Shown piece after piece: positions 1-7,273 of a DNA stretch of 14,450 bases (position 1 is the stretch's first letter; the number at the start of each line of letters is the position of its first letter). The stretch is taken from contig JABDRH010000036.1 in the NCBI GenBank assembly GCA_013041835.1, forward strand, positions 1-14,450, read 5' to 3'. The DNA is from Desulfatitalea sp. GTDB lineage: Bacteria > Desulfobacterota > Desulfobacteria > Desulfobacterales > Desulfosarcinaceae. The position numbers were made by a program, and so were the translations under genes. The notes beneath the pieces were generated by a model. The model saw nothing but the letters and a program-made list of their open reading frames with translations, was not told the origin of the DNA and did not search any database.

Positions 1-29
1 AAATCTTTGTAATCGACTTTTCCGCTCAC
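1..29 (-). CDS. start of a further operon gene, cut by the window edge
   Basis: A GTG codon at 29-27 follows the stop codon of the preceding gene directly and is open to the edge of the window, giving about nine residues (MSGKVDYKD). A GGAG Shine-Dalgarno sequence lies about 8 bases upstream, inside the last codons of the preceding gene. This matches the head-to-tail packing of the rest of the operon. No function can be assigned from so few residues. Confidence 0.4.
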
Positions 30-356
30 TTAATTGTCTCCAAAGCCGCCGCAACACCGCTGCAACATCTCCGGAGGTATGCTTAAAAACCGCTCTATCG
101 CTTCCGGACGGTTCAAAAACATAGTCATCGTATACAGGGCGTCTATATGCCCGCCGCCCTCTCTTTTCTTAATTTCGGAAAGGGTTATGCCGCCATACTC
201 GTAATCTTGCTCGACGCCCTCGACCCAGGCGTCGAAGACCCCTTGCAGGTCTGCATGAATGGAAGACATGCCTTCCATCTCAAGCTCGATAAAGGGCTCC
301 AATAGATCAAGTTCCTTAAGCCGTTTTTTTACACGTTTTTTATCAAAACGAATCAT
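30..356 (-). CDS. hypothetical 108-residue soluble protein, last complete gene of the transfer operon
   Basis: The ATG at 356 has a strong AAGGAG ribosome-binding site about 6 bases upstream. I do not recognise the protein. It begins with a basic stretch (FDKKRVKKRLKEL), has an acidic middle, and ends with a Cys-Cys-Gly-Gly motif close to the C-terminus (QRCCGGFGDN). It has no signal peptide or membrane segment, so it is probably cytoplasmic and mostly helical. It lies downstream of the coupling-protein gene in the same direction. If the coupling-protein reading frame is extended through the suspected frameshift at 475-479, that frame ends inside the first codons of this gene, which would give translational coupling. 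A DNA-processing accessory protein or a cytoplasmic partner of the coupling protein are possibilities by position only. Confidence 0.75.
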   Translation of the reverse strand: MIRFDKKRVKKRLKELDLLEPFIELEMEGMSSIHADLQGVFDAWVEGVEQDYEYGGITLSEIKKREGGGHIDALYTMTMFLNRPEAIERFLSIPPEMLQRCCGGFGDN

Positions 357-466
357 TTCCGCTCCTTTCCAGCTTTCGAATCACGTCAGTGGGCGAAGTT
401 AGAACCAAGCCCCAATCCAGCGTCCCGGTATTCCGCCGCTTGCGCTGCTGGCCGTCATTGCCGGCG

Positions 467-2239
467 CTAAATTTCCCCCACAAAGCTTATGTCGACTTTC
501 GCCGCAGCCTCTGCCTGACGCAGCTCTTGCTCCTCAAGATAGGCCAGACTCAAGTCTTCGCGCAATGAGAGTTGTTCGTGACGCGGTTGCGGTTTATCAT
601 ATTTCCATCGGCTTACGACAAAATCGAAATTTTGCAGCTTTACGATTCCCGTGAGGTCTTTCAGCCGAGCGATATCAGCGGGCAGAAAAAGCGGTTCCAC
701 GTATTTTTTAGGACTCAGGTTGACGCCGTCCCGGTGATCATCAGGCCCCATGGAGACGCTGCGTTCCCACACGCGGTACTCGGTTTCCTTGATGCGTTTT
801 TTGGATTCGTATTCGGCTGACTCTCCCTCGACGGAAAATATGATCCGATTTTTCAGTGCCTCGTCCATTGAGTCCACCGTATCGCGGCCGTAGATGTTTA
901 TCGGTTGTTTTCGGTCTTGTGTGGCCATGACCAGTACGGAGCCCTTCGACCGGCCGGCGGTGCTCAACTTTTGGATGTTCAACTTGTTAAGTGTGCCGAA
1001 CTCATCCAAAACCGTATAAAACCGGCGCTGTTTTGAGTCGGGCATCGAAAGCAGGGTGCGTATCACCGTGTCGATGAAAAGGGACATGATCGGCCTGAGC
1101 GTGTGCCTGATGGACTCATAGTTGGTCACGAATACCAGCCCGCTGCCATTTTCCACCCATTTTTTTATCGAAAAATCACCCCCGATGCCGGCCATGTATT
1201 CAAAACATTTGCAGTACTGCATCAACACCGCCTGAAAGCCGTCGGCCTGCCTGGATTCTTTGCTGTCCCCGAGAAACTTTAGGGCCGCCTCAACCCCTTT
1301 GACGTCCGCGAGTATTTCTTTCATTTTCCCCGTGGGAGCGGACAGAAAATCCCACAAGTGCATGTTCGATAGTTGTTTGTGTTTGTAGTTGTGCCGCAGC
1401 CCGGCCGCAAAAAGCGATCTTGCGCCCTCTTCCCAAAATCCGCTGCCTTGCGCCGGCGTGGGCACCAAACTGTGCGCCAAGGCTTCTAAATCTGTGATTG
1501 ATTCGATGTCGTTGAAAAGTCGCCACCCGAGGCAGCGCTTGTCCACCACATTGAAAAGCAGATCCGTGTCCGGGTCATAAAACTCACTGATATAATCGCC
1601 TTTATAGTCGTAGATGAGGCCGTGGCCCAACCGTTTTTTTATCTCTTTTATGATCCATCGCGTCGCTTGCGTTTTGCCTGTTCCAGGACCGCCTATCATC
1701 ATCGTTCCGCGCGTTTCGTTATCTTCCGGCATCGCTATTTCACCCAGGGGAAAGCTTGCTTTCATCTTCTGTTCTTTCACCTGGTCCCAAAACGCATCCG
1801 TTGTGATCAGCTTCGATCCACGAATGTACTCTTTTTCATCGCGCTGCTCGGAGGTGCGGCCCAATTTTTTCACAACGATGCCGTGCAACAAATACACGGG
1901 GCTTGTGCCCAGCAAAAGATACAGCAAAGTGAGACTTTGCCGCTGTGCGTTGGCGCCCGTGGTGCCTACGATGGTTTTTATCGGCGTTTTCGTTTTACTG
2001 CCATTGGCGTTGAAAATATTGATTTTCGCATCGGGTAGCTTGATTGCCATGGCGGCCTTGGCCGCCCAATAGGATATGGCGTTACTGCGGTTATGATGCC
2101 ATGTGGCCGCTGATATCCCGATAAACAATGCCGCATGCACGACGATCAAAAACATGAAGATGCGGGCGTGCATCTTGGCATCCATGCGAACGGCGGAGGT
2201 CAATATCTCGAAAGACTCGTATGCTTTTCCCTTTGCCAT
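467..2239 (-). CDS. type IV coupling protein, VirD4/TraD family ATPase
   Basis: This 590-residue protein would couple the relaxosome to the mating channel at the inner membrane and drive DNA transfer by ATP hydrolysis. Two hydrophobic segments (about residues 27-47 and 102-123) form the N-terminal membrane anchor, with a periplasmic loop between them. The Walker A motif is canonical, GGPGTGKT at 183-190. Walker B is the FYTVLDEF segment at about 407-414, followed by a GRSKG stretch and a conserved ATQD at 439-442, as in TraD/TraG/VirD4 proteins. The length fits the family. The gene starts 15 bp after the barrel-protein gene; a GAGG lies about 13 bases before the ATG. The reading frame stops at TAG 469-467 just after a run of five G, and a different frame stays open for another 45 codons, so the C-terminus may be truncated by a frameshift. 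Family assignment is firm. Confidence 0.93.
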   Translation of the reverse strand: MAKGKAYESFEILTSAVRMDAKMHARIFMFLIVVHAALFIGISAATWHHNRSNAISYWAAKAAMAIKLPDAKINIFNANGSKTKTPIKTIVGTTGANAQRQSLTLLYLLLGTSPVYLLHGIVVKKLGRTSEQRDEKEYIRGSKLITTDAFWDQVKEQKMKASFPLGEIAMPEDNETRGTMMIGGPGTGKTQATRWIIKEIKKRLGHGLIYDYKGDYISEFYDPDTDLLFNVVDKRCLGWRLFNDIESITDLEALAHSLVPTPAQGSGFWEEGARSLFAAGLRHNYKHKQLSNMHLWDFLSAPTGKMKEILADVKGVEAALKFLGDSKESRQADGFQAVLMQYCKCFEYMAGIGGDFSIKKWVENGSGLVFVTNYESIRHTLRPIMSLFIDTVIRTLLSMPDSKQRRFYTVLDEFGTLNKLNIQKLSTAGRSKGSVLVMATQDRKQPINIYGRDTVDSMDEALKNRIIFSVEGESAEYESKKRIKETEYRVWERSVSMGPDDHRDGVNLSPKKYVEPLFLPADIARLKDLTGIVKLQNFDFVVSRWKYDKPQPRHEQLSLREDLSLAYLEEQELRQAEAAAKVDISFVGEI

Positions 2240-2254
2240 AATTACGAACTATCC

Positions 2255-2827
2255 TCAAAATTTGTACAAAAGGCTCAAGGCGCCTTTGAAGCCGGAAAAA
2301 ATATCGCCAATTCCGTATTGATACGATATGTCCGCGCCGATTTCGAACTTGTTGCTGATTTCCCACTCTTTGGACAGGTTGGCCATCGCCGAGAAAGCAC
2401 CTTCGCTGCGATCCGGGTAGCGCGTGAGCAGGTATCCGTCCGCGTCCGTAGTATGCCTTTTTTCAAAATCGGCCATCGTATACGCCAGGCCTGCACCGGC
2501 GTAAAAATTGAACGACCGGGCGACGCGGACGATCCGCTGCAAATATGCGCCCACTTGATAGCTGCTTACGCCCTGGCCTATGTTTTGTCCGAGTGGATCG
2601 ACTTCAAAATCATAGTAGTTGATCACCCCCATGATCCTGAGCTTGTTATTTAGATCGTGAATCGTTGTAACCCCGATACCATGAAAACCGCTGCAATCAT
2701 CCGTGCTGCCGTCCGGATCCGAGATGTCTAACATGACATAGGCCGGAGAGACGCCGATTTTTGTGTCCGCCGCGATAATTGCTGGTGATAAAAGCGCCAA
2801 AATAACAAAAAAGATAATCGTTCTCAA
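2255..2827 (-). CDS. outer-membrane beta-barrel protein within the transfer operon
   Basis: A 190-residue secreted protein. Residues 1-20 form a Sec signal peptide (basic MR, hydrophobic IIFFVILALL, then small residues before cleavage near IAA|D). The rest alternates polar and hydrophobic residues in strand-length runs, with many aromatic and Gly residues, and ends in LLYKF. A terminal Phe in an alternating pattern is the usual C-terminal signal for outer-membrane barrel assembly. Size suggests an 8-stranded OmpA/OmpW-like barrel. The start is TTG 2827-2825: its last bases overlap the VirB10 stop as TTGA, and a GAGGAG ribosome-binding site sits within the last VirB10 codons. It lies between virB10-like and virD4-like genes, a position often held by virB11. 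Roles in mating-pair stabilisation, surface exclusion or an outer-membrane pore are possible inferences; no family is recognised. Confidence 0.75.
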   Translation of the reverse strand: MRTIIFFVILALLSPAIIAADTKIGVSPAYVMLDISDPDGSTDDCSGFHGIGVTTIHDLNNKLRIMGVINYYDFEVDPLGQNIGQGVSSYQVGAYLQRIVRVARSFNFYAGAGLAYTMADFEKRHTTDADGYLLTRYPDRSEGAFSAMANLSKEWEISNKFEIGADISYQYGIGDIFSGFKGALSLLYKF

Positions 2828-3933
2828 AATGTCTCCTCTATTCTGATTTTTATTTCCTGTGGGTTAACGTAGATGATGTACGATGGTTCGTTCAAAGTCT
2901 TGTCGATTTGCGTTTCTTTTTCATCAAGCATGTTTTCTGCGGCGGCCTCCACGCCGGCGCCGACAAGGGTTCCGTTGTTGAGCATGGGGGCCAGCTCTTT
3001 TCCCACTCCGAATGCACCGGCGGCAAAGCTGCGCTGCGCCGCTTTGCCGTCGGTTGACACGGCGCCGACCAAGCCGGCGGTATTGTTGATGTCCATGACG
3101 AACCCCTTGATTGAAAACTCTTCGCTTCGAGGGGCGGGGGTGATCCCTTTCACGACCAGTAGCTCCAGGCGCTTAGAGGCTGGATTCAGCGATTTTTTGG
3201 CAAACAGCGTGCTACCCCTGGGCAAGACCTTAAAGTCGCCGTATACGTCCTGCGTGATGGTTATTTCGGTCAAGTTTTGTTCGACGTTGGTCGTCACCTG
3301 CGGCAGCCGTGCCCGAATCTTGGTGCCCAGCCGTATCCCGAAATACGGCCCTTTTCTTTTCTCCGACCGAACCGATTGAAACCCGCCCACGCTCATTTTC
3401 CCAGCAGTGGGGCTTGCTTTCCAGGAGGGCGGAATATATCGATCGTTTTTGCGTTCCCGCCGGCTGCGATCCGGCCGGCCCGGATCGTTGACCGGCTTGG
3501 CGGTCTTGGCCGCGCTGCCGGGGCTCGCTGTATTGCTGTTGGGCGGAGCGCCGACGCCCGTGGACGCCATATTTTCCTTGCCGTCCGTTCCGGCGGCCGG
3601 CGCCGGGGCGGGTGCCTTGGCGCCCTTGCCGTCCGTATTTTCCGCCGGGGGTGATTCCGATGATGGATCGGCAGACGCGTTGGGAGCATGCCTGCCTTTT
3701 TTTTCCGATGTTTCTTGCCCGCCGCCAGAAACGGGCTTTCCGGGCCGTTTTTTTAACAGCAGGTGCATTTGATCGCTTTTTAGCTCACGGCTGTGCTGAT
3801 AGTGTTCCTGCTCGGATGGGTTGAGCAACCTGCGCAGCTCGTTTCCGTCTATTGGCTTTTCCGCAGCATGCGTCCCCGAAACAAAAAGAAACGCTGTCAC
3901 TATCGCCATTGCCGGCTTAATCGTTTTCACCAT
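2824..3933 (-). CDS. VirB10/TraB-like type IV secretion channel protein
   Basis: A 369-residue protein of the VirB10/TrbI/TraB family, which forms the core-complex scaffold and the outer-membrane cap. The recognisable VirB10 C-terminal domain spans about 195-369, including GIRLGTKIRARL, a central GDFKVLPRGS and a following SIKGFVMDI segment, as in the family. Residues about 66-165 are a Pro/Ala/Gly/Lys-rich linker that would span the periplasm. The N-terminus is unusual: residues 1-23 look like a cleavable Sec signal peptide (MVKTIKP, a short hydrophobic core, then SGTHA|A), rather than a cytoplasmic domain plus an inner-membrane anchor. The gene overlaps the preceding one by 7 bp (ATGGTGA) and has GGAG about 6 bases upstream. 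The family call rests on the C-terminal domain and gene order. Confidence 0.85.
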   Translation of the reverse strand: MVKTIKPAMAIVTAFLFVSGTHAAEKPIDGNELRRLLNPSEQEHYQHSRELKSDQMHLLLKKRPGKPVSGGGQETSEKKGRHAPNASADPSSESPPAENTDGKGAKAPAPAPAAGTDGKENMASTGVGAPPNSNTASPGSAAKTAKPVNDPGRPDRSRRERKNDRYIPPSWKASPTAGKMSVGGFQSVRSEKRKGPYFGIRLGTKIRARLPQVTTNVEQNLTEITITQDVYGDFKVLPRGSTLFAKKSLNPASKRLELLVVKGITPAPRSEEFSIKGFVMDINNTAGLVGAVSTDGKAAQRSFAAGAFGVGKELAPMLNNGTLVGAGVEAAAENMLDEKETQIDKTLNEPSYIIYVNPQEIKIRIEETF

Positions 3934-4847
3934 TGAAGCTCCACCTTGCCCTTGTTGCTGATCAGTGTCATCTTGGCGTCCTGCGAGTTCAATATACTGG
4001 CGTCGTTGGTAACGACAAACCCTTTGACGGTTTCGTTTTCCTTCACCTTGAGCGGCATTTCAAACTCAGACAGCAATGGGTAGCTTTGCTCGCCGTTCAT
4101 TTTTTCCAGGCTGATATTATCGATGTAAAGCGGCTCAATCGCGCTATCGTTGGTAGCCTCGATTGGAATGACATGGATGTTTCCATAGGTGATGATTTTA
4201 TCGGCATAGAAGATGACCCGGTCCCCGTTGCTCAGCTTGAGCTTTTGCTCTTCTTTGATGTTGCTGGTGTCCCGGCCCGAGGTTGCCATGCGGCCAACCA
4301 GTTTCAGGGCCATTTTTTCGGCCCGCCGATCCAGTTCGGATTCTTTGAGTTTGTACTCTTCCACCAACGCGGTTTGACGACGTTGCACGGCCCTTTCGAC
4401 AAGTTCGAGTTTGTCTGCATCGCATAGTTCGAAAATGACCGTCGAATAGTGGGCCGACCGGCTGAATGACACCCTTAATGTCAGGTTGAAATGAAACCCG
4501 GCCACATTGACGAACGCATCGCCGAGAGTCCCTTCGCTTTCGGTGTCGGCCTTTTTGATTTTGTACACGATGAAATTCTGACCCGCTTGCCAAAATAGCT
4601 CGAAGGCACTGTCATTGGTCAGCAGCCCGGTATAGGGCAACTCGACGGAGTTTTCGTCGAGGACCCACGGAAATATAACTTTGACCCCCCTGCCCGGCAG
4701 TATGTTGACGACCAATTTTGTGACCGGATTTCGGATCTGCACGATCCTTTCTTTGGGCATGTCCTGATCCTGGTCGGCTTGGACCGAGACCGCCACAACC
4801 AACAGCCATGCAACGGCGAGCAATGTAATTTTTTTACTTAAATTCAT
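3927..4847 (-). CDS. VirB9/TraK-like type IV secretion core-complex protein
   Basis: About 306 residues from ATG 4847; a TTG at 4859 in the same frame would add four residues, but the ATG gives a cleaner signal peptide (MNLSKK, then LLAVAWLLVVAVSVQA|D). The mature N-terminal half (IRNPVTKLVVNI, GRGVKVIFPWVLDE, then VAGFHFNLTLRVS) follows the beta-sandwich pattern of VirB9/TraK N-terminal domains. A charged, probably coiled-coil segment occupies about 150-190, and a beta-rich domain forms the C-terminus. It would sit in the periplasm and bridge VirB8 and the outer-membrane VirB10 ring. The start overlaps the end of the VirB8 gene by 14 bp and the Shine-Dalgarno is weak, suggesting translational coupling. 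Gene order (B8, this, B10) is strong support; sequence similarity alone is moderate. Confidence 0.7.
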   Translation of the reverse strand: MNLSKKITLLAVAWLLVVAVSVQADQDQDMPKERIVQIRNPVTKLVVNILPGRGVKVIFPWVLDENSVELPYTGLLTNDSAFELFWQAGQNFIVYKIKKADTESEGTLGDAFVNVAGFHFNLTLRVSFSRSAHYSTVIFELCDADKLELVERAVQRRQTALVEEYKLKESELDRRAEKMALKLVGRMATSGRDTSNIKEEQKLKLSNGDRVIFYADKIITYGNIHVIPIEATNDSAIEPLYIDNISLEKMNGEQSYPLLSEFEMPLKVKENETVKGFVVTNDASILNSQDAKMTLISNKGKVELQW

Positions 4848-5478
4848 AATAGTCCACAACTTTTATACCGGATGTGTTGACCGAGGATATGGCCACCATT
4901 TCAATGTCCACGAGCATTCGAAACGCCACTTTGTTGCGATTTACGAGTATTTCGGACGATACGGTGTTGCGGTCGCCGATTGCGACGTCACCGGCCAGCT
5001 CGACCTTTGCGTACGGGCCTTTTACTTCTACGATCCTGGTCTCTTTTTCGTTAAATTCCAGGTTGGATATGCTATTGGTGGATTTGATGTCCCGTGCAAG
5101 GTTGCTCTCTTTCAGATATGCGATCCGTTCCTTGCGCAGTTTTTCGGACATCATGTTCAGGGCCATGGCAAAATCGTCGTATACCGTCGCGCTGTTGAAA
5201 CTTAAGTGATACTGCGCAAACCGCTTGGCGCCGGCAATCAGTTCCTGATTGCCGCGAAAGGCCGTGGTCTGGTACTCGCCGATCACTTCGCCGGTGTTCC
5301 GGTCAACCACCACGACACGCTCGGGCTTAAATGCGATCACCGCTGTTATGATGCCAAATGACGCCGCCTGGACGATGATCGCTATGATGGCCCATTTCAG
5401 CCGGCGCATCAATTGCCGCTCGCGCTTTTCTTTCGGGCCGGGTTCGATGGTGGGCGTGCCGGCTTTTTGGTGGGTCAT
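4834..5478 (-). CDS. VirB8/TraE-like inner-membrane channel protein
   Basis: A 214-residue bitopic protein. A basic cytoplasmic tail (residues 1-28, KEKRERQLMRRLKW) leads into one transmembrane helix (about 29-50), followed by a periplasmic domain in which VVVVDRNTGEVIGEYQ resembles the start of the VirB8/TraE fold. VirB8 proteins act as assembly factors linking the inner-membrane platform to VirB9 and VirB10. The start codon overlaps the preceding stop as ATGA, with AGAGGA about 9 bases upstream. Length is normal for TraE (about 190-220 residues). Position between a VirB6-like and a VirB9-like gene agrees with the call. Confidence 0.8.
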   Translation of the reverse strand: MTHQKAGTPTIEPGPKEKRERQLMRRLKWAIIAIIVQAASFGIITAVIAFKPERVVVVDRNTGEVIGEYQTTAFRGNQELIAGAKRFAQYHLSFNSATVYDDFAMALNMMSEKLRKERIAYLKESNLARDIKSTNSISNLEFNEKETRIVEVKGPYAKVELAGDVAIGDRNTVSSEILVNRNKVAFRMLVDIEMVAISSVNTSGIKVVDYYEFK

Positions 5479-6569
5479 TTTCCCGGTCCTCTATTGTTCG
5501 GGTTCAACGAGCTCAAAGGGCTTTCGTCTTTCAGGCCCGATCCGCCCGCCGCGCCATCGCCGCCTTGCAAATTCGTCACCCCTCTTTTTATCAGGCTAAA
5601 AGCACTGCCGGCGCTATTTTGGAAGCCTTTTCCGGCCATCCCGCCCATAAGTTTGATAGCTGGCGTGCCCACTTTTTTGCCTAGCGCTTTGGACTGCCTG
5701 CTAATCATTAACGCAGTTGCGGCCGCTGCGCCGGTAAACGGCGCCACCAGGCCGGAAGCCATGTTTTCATTGTTGGCGATCTTGATGGACAGCATCGGCG
5801 CGGCTACGGATATGGCGCTCATTACCATATTGCATACGAAAAAAATCAGATACATATTGCTTCTTGATATCGCTTTTTCCGCAGAGTGCTTTGGCAAAAC
5901 ACTTTCGCTCCATCCATGAAAAATAGGAATAATCAACATGAAAATAGTGGCCTCGACTAGCGGCCAAAACATTATGGCCATAACGGATCTTACCCACCCG
6001 TTTTTGGTATTCAGGTGCTTTGACGTCATGGTCGGAACGACCACAAGGCCCCAAATGTAGACCATCGAAAAACAAATAGCGTATCCTAGCCGCAGGAATA
6101 TATACAAGCAGATCATCAATAAAAAACTGAAATAAAAAAGCAACTGTGAGATGGCTTCCTGGCCGAAATCCAACAAGTTGATGACGTTGAAACCAAATTC
6201 AATCACGGCATTGTCCGCTTTTACCAAATCCGCCGCTTTTAAAAAACCTTGATACTGCGATATGACCATTTTAAGGCCGGCCTCGCTGTAAAAAAGGGCG
6301 CACATAGCAGCATGAAATTGCATTACCAAAACCCCGAAGCTGGCATATAAACCGATCCACATGATGGACACAAGGGTGTCCTTGACCGCGTTGGCCATGG
6401 ATGTTCCTTCGCCGATGCTGGCCGTGGATTCTTCTAAGTAACGCAACGAAAGACTGGCCGCGAAAAAAATAGGCACCGCCCACATGAGGTAAAACGATGC
6501 AACCTCGGATATTTTGCCGTAAATAGGGTCTGGTTTAAATACATCGAGTAATTTAATGAAGATATCCAT
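5475..6569 (-). CDS. VirB6/TrbL-like polytopic inner-membrane channel protein
   Basis: A 364-residue protein with hydrophobic segments at about 23-44, 65-94, 138-178 (long enough for two passes), 195-217 and 238-262, so five or six transmembrane helices, then a soluble Gly/Ser-rich C-terminal tail (about 285-364). This layout fits VirB6/TrbL-type proteins, which form the inner-membrane part of the channel. There is no signal peptide. The ATG at 6569 lies 2 bp after the VirB5-like stop, and the 3' end overlaps the VirB8 start (ATGA). Sequence motifs in this family are weak, so the assignment rests on topology and on position between VirB5-like and VirB8-like genes. Confidence 0.7.
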   Translation of the reverse strand: MDIFIKLLDVFKPDPIYGKISEVASFYLMWAVPIFFAASLSLRYLEESTASIGEGTSMANAVKDTLVSIMWIGLYASFGVLVMQFHAAMCALFYSEAGLKMVISQYQGFLKAADLVKADNAVIEFGFNVINLLDFGQEAISQLLFYFSFLLMICLYIFLRLGYAICFSMVYIWGLVVVPTMTSKHLNTKNGWVRSVMAIMFWPLVEATIFMLIIPIFHGWSESVLPKHSAEKAISRSNMYLIFFVCNMVMSAISVAAPMLSIKIANNENMASGLVAPFTGAAAATALMISRQSKALGKKVGTPAIKLMGGMAGKGFQNSAGSAFSLIKRGVTNLQGGDGAAGGSGLKDESPLSSLNPNNRGPGK

Positions 6570-6571
6570 GA

Positions 6572-7255
6572 CTATTTATCAGCCATCCTTTCCAACACGT
6601 CGATGTAATCTTGCTCTAAATTTTCATTTTCCAGCTCGGTTTCAGTCTTTTCCATTTCTTCTCGTATCCGCCGCTCTTCGCGGGCAAGCTCCAGGGCCGC
6701 AATCAGCGCACACGATGATGCTGCGGATGCTTGCGTTTCTTTATCTGTTTTCGCGCCGGAGGCCAGGTCCTTGGCTTCTCCGGTTTTGGCTTTTCTCAGA
6801 GCGTTGAATCGCTCTAACGCGGCTACCTGGGAAGCCAGTTTGCGTTTGGCGTTTACCGAGGATAACGATGGGTCGTTTTCGAATCGCCGTTCTATCTCTT
6901 TTGCGAGCATTTTGAATTTTGTTTCATCGCTTTTGCCGTCCATGTTGTCGAGCAAGGTCAGGTTGCCGATGTCGTGCTTGATCTGGTCAAGCTCTCTTTC
7001 CAGGTTGAAATTTCGCGCAAAGTCGTACTCTTTTTTGACCATGACGGCCGTTTCCCTGACCTTGATCATATTTTCGTTCTGGATTTTGGCCTCTCTGATC
7101 AGTTTTAGCTGTTTCTCATACTGCTCTTTAAGGGTTTCGTAGATCACGGTCAGCCTAGCGATCACCGCCGCATCGCCGGCGCCGGTCACGTCGGCTTGGG
7201 CCGGCAGCGCCGACAGACAGAATATGCCAACAATCAGTGCGTAAATGGCTTTCAC
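6572..7255 (-). CDS. periplasmic coiled-coil protein, VirB5-like by position
   Basis: A 227-residue secreted protein starting at GTG 7255-7253, with AAAGGAA about 9 bases upstream. Residues 1-21 are a signal peptide (MKAIYALIVGIFCLSALPAQA|D). Most of the mature protein is charged and helical, with heptad-like stretches (ARLTVIYETLKEQYEKQLKL; EERRIREEMEKTETELENEN), so long coiled coils are likely. VirB5/TrbJ-type proteins are helical periplasmic or pilus-tip subunits placed between virB4 and virB6, exactly where this gene lies. Sequence similarity to VirB5 is not evident to me, so the label is mainly positional. One Cys remains in the mature part (SSCALI). Confidence 0.6.
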   Translation of the reverse strand: MKAIYALIVGIFCLSALPAQADVTGAGDAAVIARLTVIYETLKEQYEKQLKLIREAKIQNENMIKVRETAVMVKKEYDFARNFNLERELDQIKHDIGNLTLLDNMDGKSDETKFKMLAKEIERRFENDPSLSSVNAKRKLASQVAALERFNALRKAKTGEAKDLASGAKTDKETQASAASSCALIAALELAREERRIREEMEKTETELENENLEQDYIDVLERMADK

Positions 7256-7273
7256 GTTTGACCGTTCCTTTCG

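Noticed and set aside
1614..2072. Long plus-strand open frames opposite the coupling-protein gene
   Set aside because: They lie fully antisense to a confidently identified gene, lack family motifs and ribosome-binding sites, and are of the kind expected opposite GC-rich coding sequence. Other plus-strand frames in the window were rejected for the same reasons.
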